Shown: positions 6,965 through 8,644 of the stretch, piece by piece
How positions within the stretch are numbered: position 1 is the stretch's first letter
How the letters are laid out: each line of letters starts with the position of its first letter
Origin: Hyphomicrobiales bacterium
GTDB taxonomy: Bacteria > Pseudomonadota > Alphaproteobacteria > Rhizobiales > JALURZ01
Direction of reading: 5' to 3'
Assembly (NCBI GenBank): GCA_027058735.1
Contig: JALURZ010000219.1
Span: 1 to 8,644, forward strand
Length of the DNA: 8,644 nt
Made by a program: the position numbers and the translations under genes
The notes under the pieces: model-generated
Seen by the model: the letters and a program-made list of their open reading frames with translations, nothing else
What the model was told of the DNA's origin: nothing
Databases searched by the model: none

Positions 6965-6992
6965 AAAAAACCGCGCTGCCCTGCGCGCGCGG
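6965..6992 (-). terminator. Intrinsic terminator or attenuator after ctpA
   Basis: On the minus strand CCGCGC (6992-6987) and GCGCGG (6976-6971) form a six-pair all-GC stem with a 10-nt loop, followed directly by six T (6970-6965). It sits 32 nt after the ctpA stop codon and 19 nt before the deacetylase start. It is the only hairpin plus T-run I find in the window. Because the genes on both sides share a strand, it may reduce rather than end transcription into the deacetylase and rppH genes. Confidence 0.55.
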
Positions 6993-7023
6993 CGTCGCCG
7001 CCGCGGGCCGGGGCCGGGTCTTG

Positions 7024-8349
7024 CTAGTTCGCCGCCGTGCCCGGCTTCGTTTTCTTCTGGCTTTCCTTGCCGCCGCCACGCACATAGTTGAGGGCGAAAA
7101 TCAACTGTTTGTCATCTTCCATCTTCGCCGGCACATAGGACGGGGAACCGGCCGATTCCTCACCGTCCTCGCCCCTCAGATGCCCGCGCAAAGTGGCCTC
7201 GCCACGGGCCCGGCTCATCTGTTTCTTGAGATCTTCGGGGATCTCCTGCTCGATCAGGATATCGGGAACGATGCCCTTGGCCTGGATCGAGGTGCCGGAC
7301 GGCGTGTAGTAGCGCGCGGTCGTCAGACGCATGGCGCCATTGCTGCCAAGGGGAATAATCGTTTGCACCGAGCCCTTGCCGAACGACCGGGTGCCGATGA
7401 TCTTGGCCCGGTCGTGATCGCGCAGCGCGCCGGCCACGATCTCGGACGCGGACGCGGAGCCGCCATTCACCAGAACGACCACCCGCTTGCCATCCGCAAG
7501 ATCGCCCTTGGTCGCGGTATAGCGCTGATGTTCCTCGGCATTGCGCCCGCGGGTCACGACGATGACGCCACGGTCGAGAAACGTATCGGACACCGAAATC
7601 GCCTGATCGAGCAGACCGCCGGGGTTGTTGCGCAAATCGATCACGAAGCCGGCCAGCTTCGGGCCAATGGTCTTTTTCAGTTTCTTGATCGCCGCGGTCA
7701 GGTTGACCTGGGTCTGTTCATTGAAGGTCGAAATGCGGATATAGCCCACATTTCCTTCCGCGCGCGCGCGCACCGCCTTGATGCGGATGATGTCGCGCAC
7801 GACCGTAACGTCGAACGGTTCCTCGACGCCTTTGCGCACGATCGTCAGGACAATCGGCGAATTGACGCGGCCGCGCATTTTCTCGACCGCCTGGTTCAGG
7901 GTCAGACCGTTGATCGGCTGGGAATCCAGATGGGTAATATAGTCGCCGGTCAGAATTCCGGCCCGCGCGGCCGGCGTATCGTCAATCGGCGTCACGACCT
8001 TGACGACGCCCTTTTCCATGGTCACTTCGATGCCCAGGCCGCCGAATTCGCCGCGGGTCTGCACCTGCATTTCGCGGAAGGTCTTGGCGTTCATGAAACT
8101 CGAATGAGGATCGAGCGAAGTCAGCATGCCGTTGATCGCCGAATCGATCAGCTTGCTCTCCTCGGGTTTCTCCACATAGTCGGATCGGATACGGTCGAAC
8201 ACATCGCCAAACAGGTTCAGTTGCCGATAGATGTCACTCTTGGCGGCCGCTTGAGCGCCGCCGGCGGTATCGAAGCTGTAAATCGCAACGCTGGCGGCCA
8301 GAGCGCCAGCCGCCGCACAACCAATTCCGGTAAGAAATGCGTGTCGCAT
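7024..8349 (-). CDS. ctpA: Carboxy-terminal processing serine protease, S41 family
   Basis: Periplasmic PDZ-containing protease of the CtpA/Prc family, which cleaves exported or membrane-attached proteins. From ATG 8349 it has 441 residues. A signal peptide or anchor covers about 1-34, with possible cleavage after AGGAQA. A helical region containing SLDPHSSFM (78-86) leads to the PDZ domain at about 99-180 (GEFGGLGIEVTMEKG). The S41 core holds VIDLRNNPGGLLDQA (236-250) and NGGSASASEIVAGAL (295-309). The catalytic Ser300 and Lys325 (SFGKGSVQ) have the 25-residue spacing of the family. The Lys/Glu-rich C-terminal tail is of low complexity. The frame continues upstream to a GTG at 8382, but ATG 8349 overlaps the preceding stop as TGATG and gives a typical signal peptide, so I prefer it. 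AAGG lies 10 nt before this ATG. All catalytic residues are present, so it should be active. Confidence 0.95.
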   Translation of the reverse strand: MRHAFLTGIGCAAAGALAASVAIYSFDTAGGAQAAAKSDIYRQLNLFGDVFDRIRSDYVEKPEESKLIDSAINGMLTSLDPHSSFMNAKTFREMQVQTRGEFGGLGIEVTMEKGVVKVVTPIDDTPAARAGILTGDYITHLDSQPINGLTLNQAVEKMRGRVNSPIVLTIVRKGVEEPFDVTVVRDIIRIKAVRARAEGNVGYIRISTFNEQTQVNLTAAIKKLKKTIGPKLAGFVIDLRNNPGGLLDQAISVSDTFLDRGVIVVTRGRNAEEHQRYTATKGDLADGKRVVVLVNGGSASASEIVAGALRDHDRAKIIGTRSFGKGSVQTIIPLGSNGAMRLTTARYYTPSGTSIQAKGIVPDILIEQEIPEDLKKQMSRARGEATLRGHLRGEDGEESAGSPSYVPAKMEDDKQLIFALNYVRGGGKESQKKTKPGTAAN

Positions 8350-8644
8350 CACCCATTTACCTTTCCAACGATTCCGGGCCACCAGGGACCTGGATTTATC
8401 GAACGACCGTTCTTTCGAAATTCAACATACAATAATTGCCGCGCAATATCTGGCGCGGAATCCGGCGCGGCACTCGCCACCGCATTGCTTGCCATATTCC
8501 CGACAGGCTCGCCAGAGAAAACGAATTGGCCGACCTCCACGTTGATTCGCGCCATGCCGGCAAGCAATACATGATAACCCTCGCCGACGTCGATAATCAA
8601 CAGTTGTCCGTAGCTGCGGAAATTGCCGGCGAATTTGACGCTGC
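8349..8644 (-). CDS. EnvC-like LytM/M23 domain protein, C-terminal part only
   Basis: The last 98 or so residues of a protein whose N-terminus lies beyond the right edge; the frame is open to base 8644, so the TTG at 8600 is internal. The visible part is the C-terminal LytM/M23 fold: KFAGNFRSYGQLLIIDVGEG, then YHVLLAGMARINVEVGQFV, SGEPVGNM, an Ala/Ser/Pro/Asp-rich loop, and LYVEFRKNGRSINPGPWW, which matches the EnvC signature LYFE(I/L)RxxGxxVNPxPW. In active M23 enzymes metal ligands occur at HG after the IID strand and in HxH before FE. Here they are Val-Gly and Leu-Tyr-Val, so the visible ligands are missing, as in EnvC, which activates amidases rather than cutting peptidoglycan. A coiled-coil N-terminus would be expected off-window. 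It ends at TGA 8351-8349, overlapping the ctpA ATG. Confidence 0.85.
   Translation of the reverse strand, partial: SVKFAGNFRSYGQLLIIDVGEGYHVLLAGMARINVEVGQFVFSGEPVGNMASNAVASAAPDSAPDIARQLLYVEFRKNGRSINPGPWWPGIVGKVNG

Noticed and set aside
5194..8574. Very long plus-strand open frame (1126 codons) antisense to the minus-strand cluster
   Set aside because: It is in exact codon register with rppH, the deacetylase gene and ctpA, and stays open because those genes avoid TTA, CTA and TCA. The translation is His/Arg/Gln-rich with no recognisable domain, while the minus-strand products match known families throughout.
1..8644. Mobile element, CRISPR, toxin-antitoxin, phage-defence or tRNA/rRNA features
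   Set aside because: Looked for on both strands: no transposase, integrase, spaced direct repeats, tRNA-like cloverleaf or defence-type protein motif is visible, and gene content is core housekeeping throughout.

Overview
This window looks like chromosomal core DNA from an alphaproteobacterium. The protein sequences point that way: the F1 alpha and beta subunits read like alphaproteobacterial ones (for example VGQVLSVGDGIARVYGL near the start of alpha), AtpG carries an acidic insertion near residues 201-228, and the RNA pyrophosphohydrolase and envelope proteins are of alphaproteobacterial type. GC content is high, with GC-ending codons. The order cannot be fixed from sequence alone. I see no mobile element, CRISPR array, tRNA, rRNA or other sign of recent transfer.

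Left half, plus strand (1-4285): the F1 sector of ATP synthase in the order atpA (5' end cut off by the window), atpG, atpD, atpC. The F0 genes are absent, as expected in alphaproteobacteria, where F0 lies at another locus; atpH would be expected just upstream. Gaps of 11, 31 and 37 nt suggest one transcript. A 111-nt spacer (4286-4396) containing a hairpin and two perfect 12-bp palindromes leads into a plus-strand gene (4397-5245) for a ferritin-like protein with a complete diiron ligand set (E, ExxH, E, ExxH). Its substrate is unknown, and it is the least characterised gene here.

Right half, minus strand (5257-8644), convergent with the left half and separated from it by only 11 nt. In transcription order: the C-terminal part of an EnvC-type LytM/M23 factor that lacks metal-binding histidines, the periplasmic serine protease ctpA (its ATG overlaps the previous stop as TGATG), a membrane-anchored YibQ-type divergent polysaccharide deacetylase, and rppH, which begins 6 nt after that gene. 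A GC hairpin followed by six U residues lies between ctpA and the deacetylase gene and may attenuate transcription into the last two genes. EnvC, CtpA and YibQ plausibly form an envelope module for control of peptidoglycan hydrolysis; rppH (mRNA 5' decapping) appears to ride along.

Overall this is an ordinary housekeeping region. The points worth a second look are the ferritin-like gene and its palindromic leader, the apparently non-catalytic LytM domain and altered deacetylase motif on either side of an intact protease, and the terminator-like hairpin inside the minus-strand cluster.
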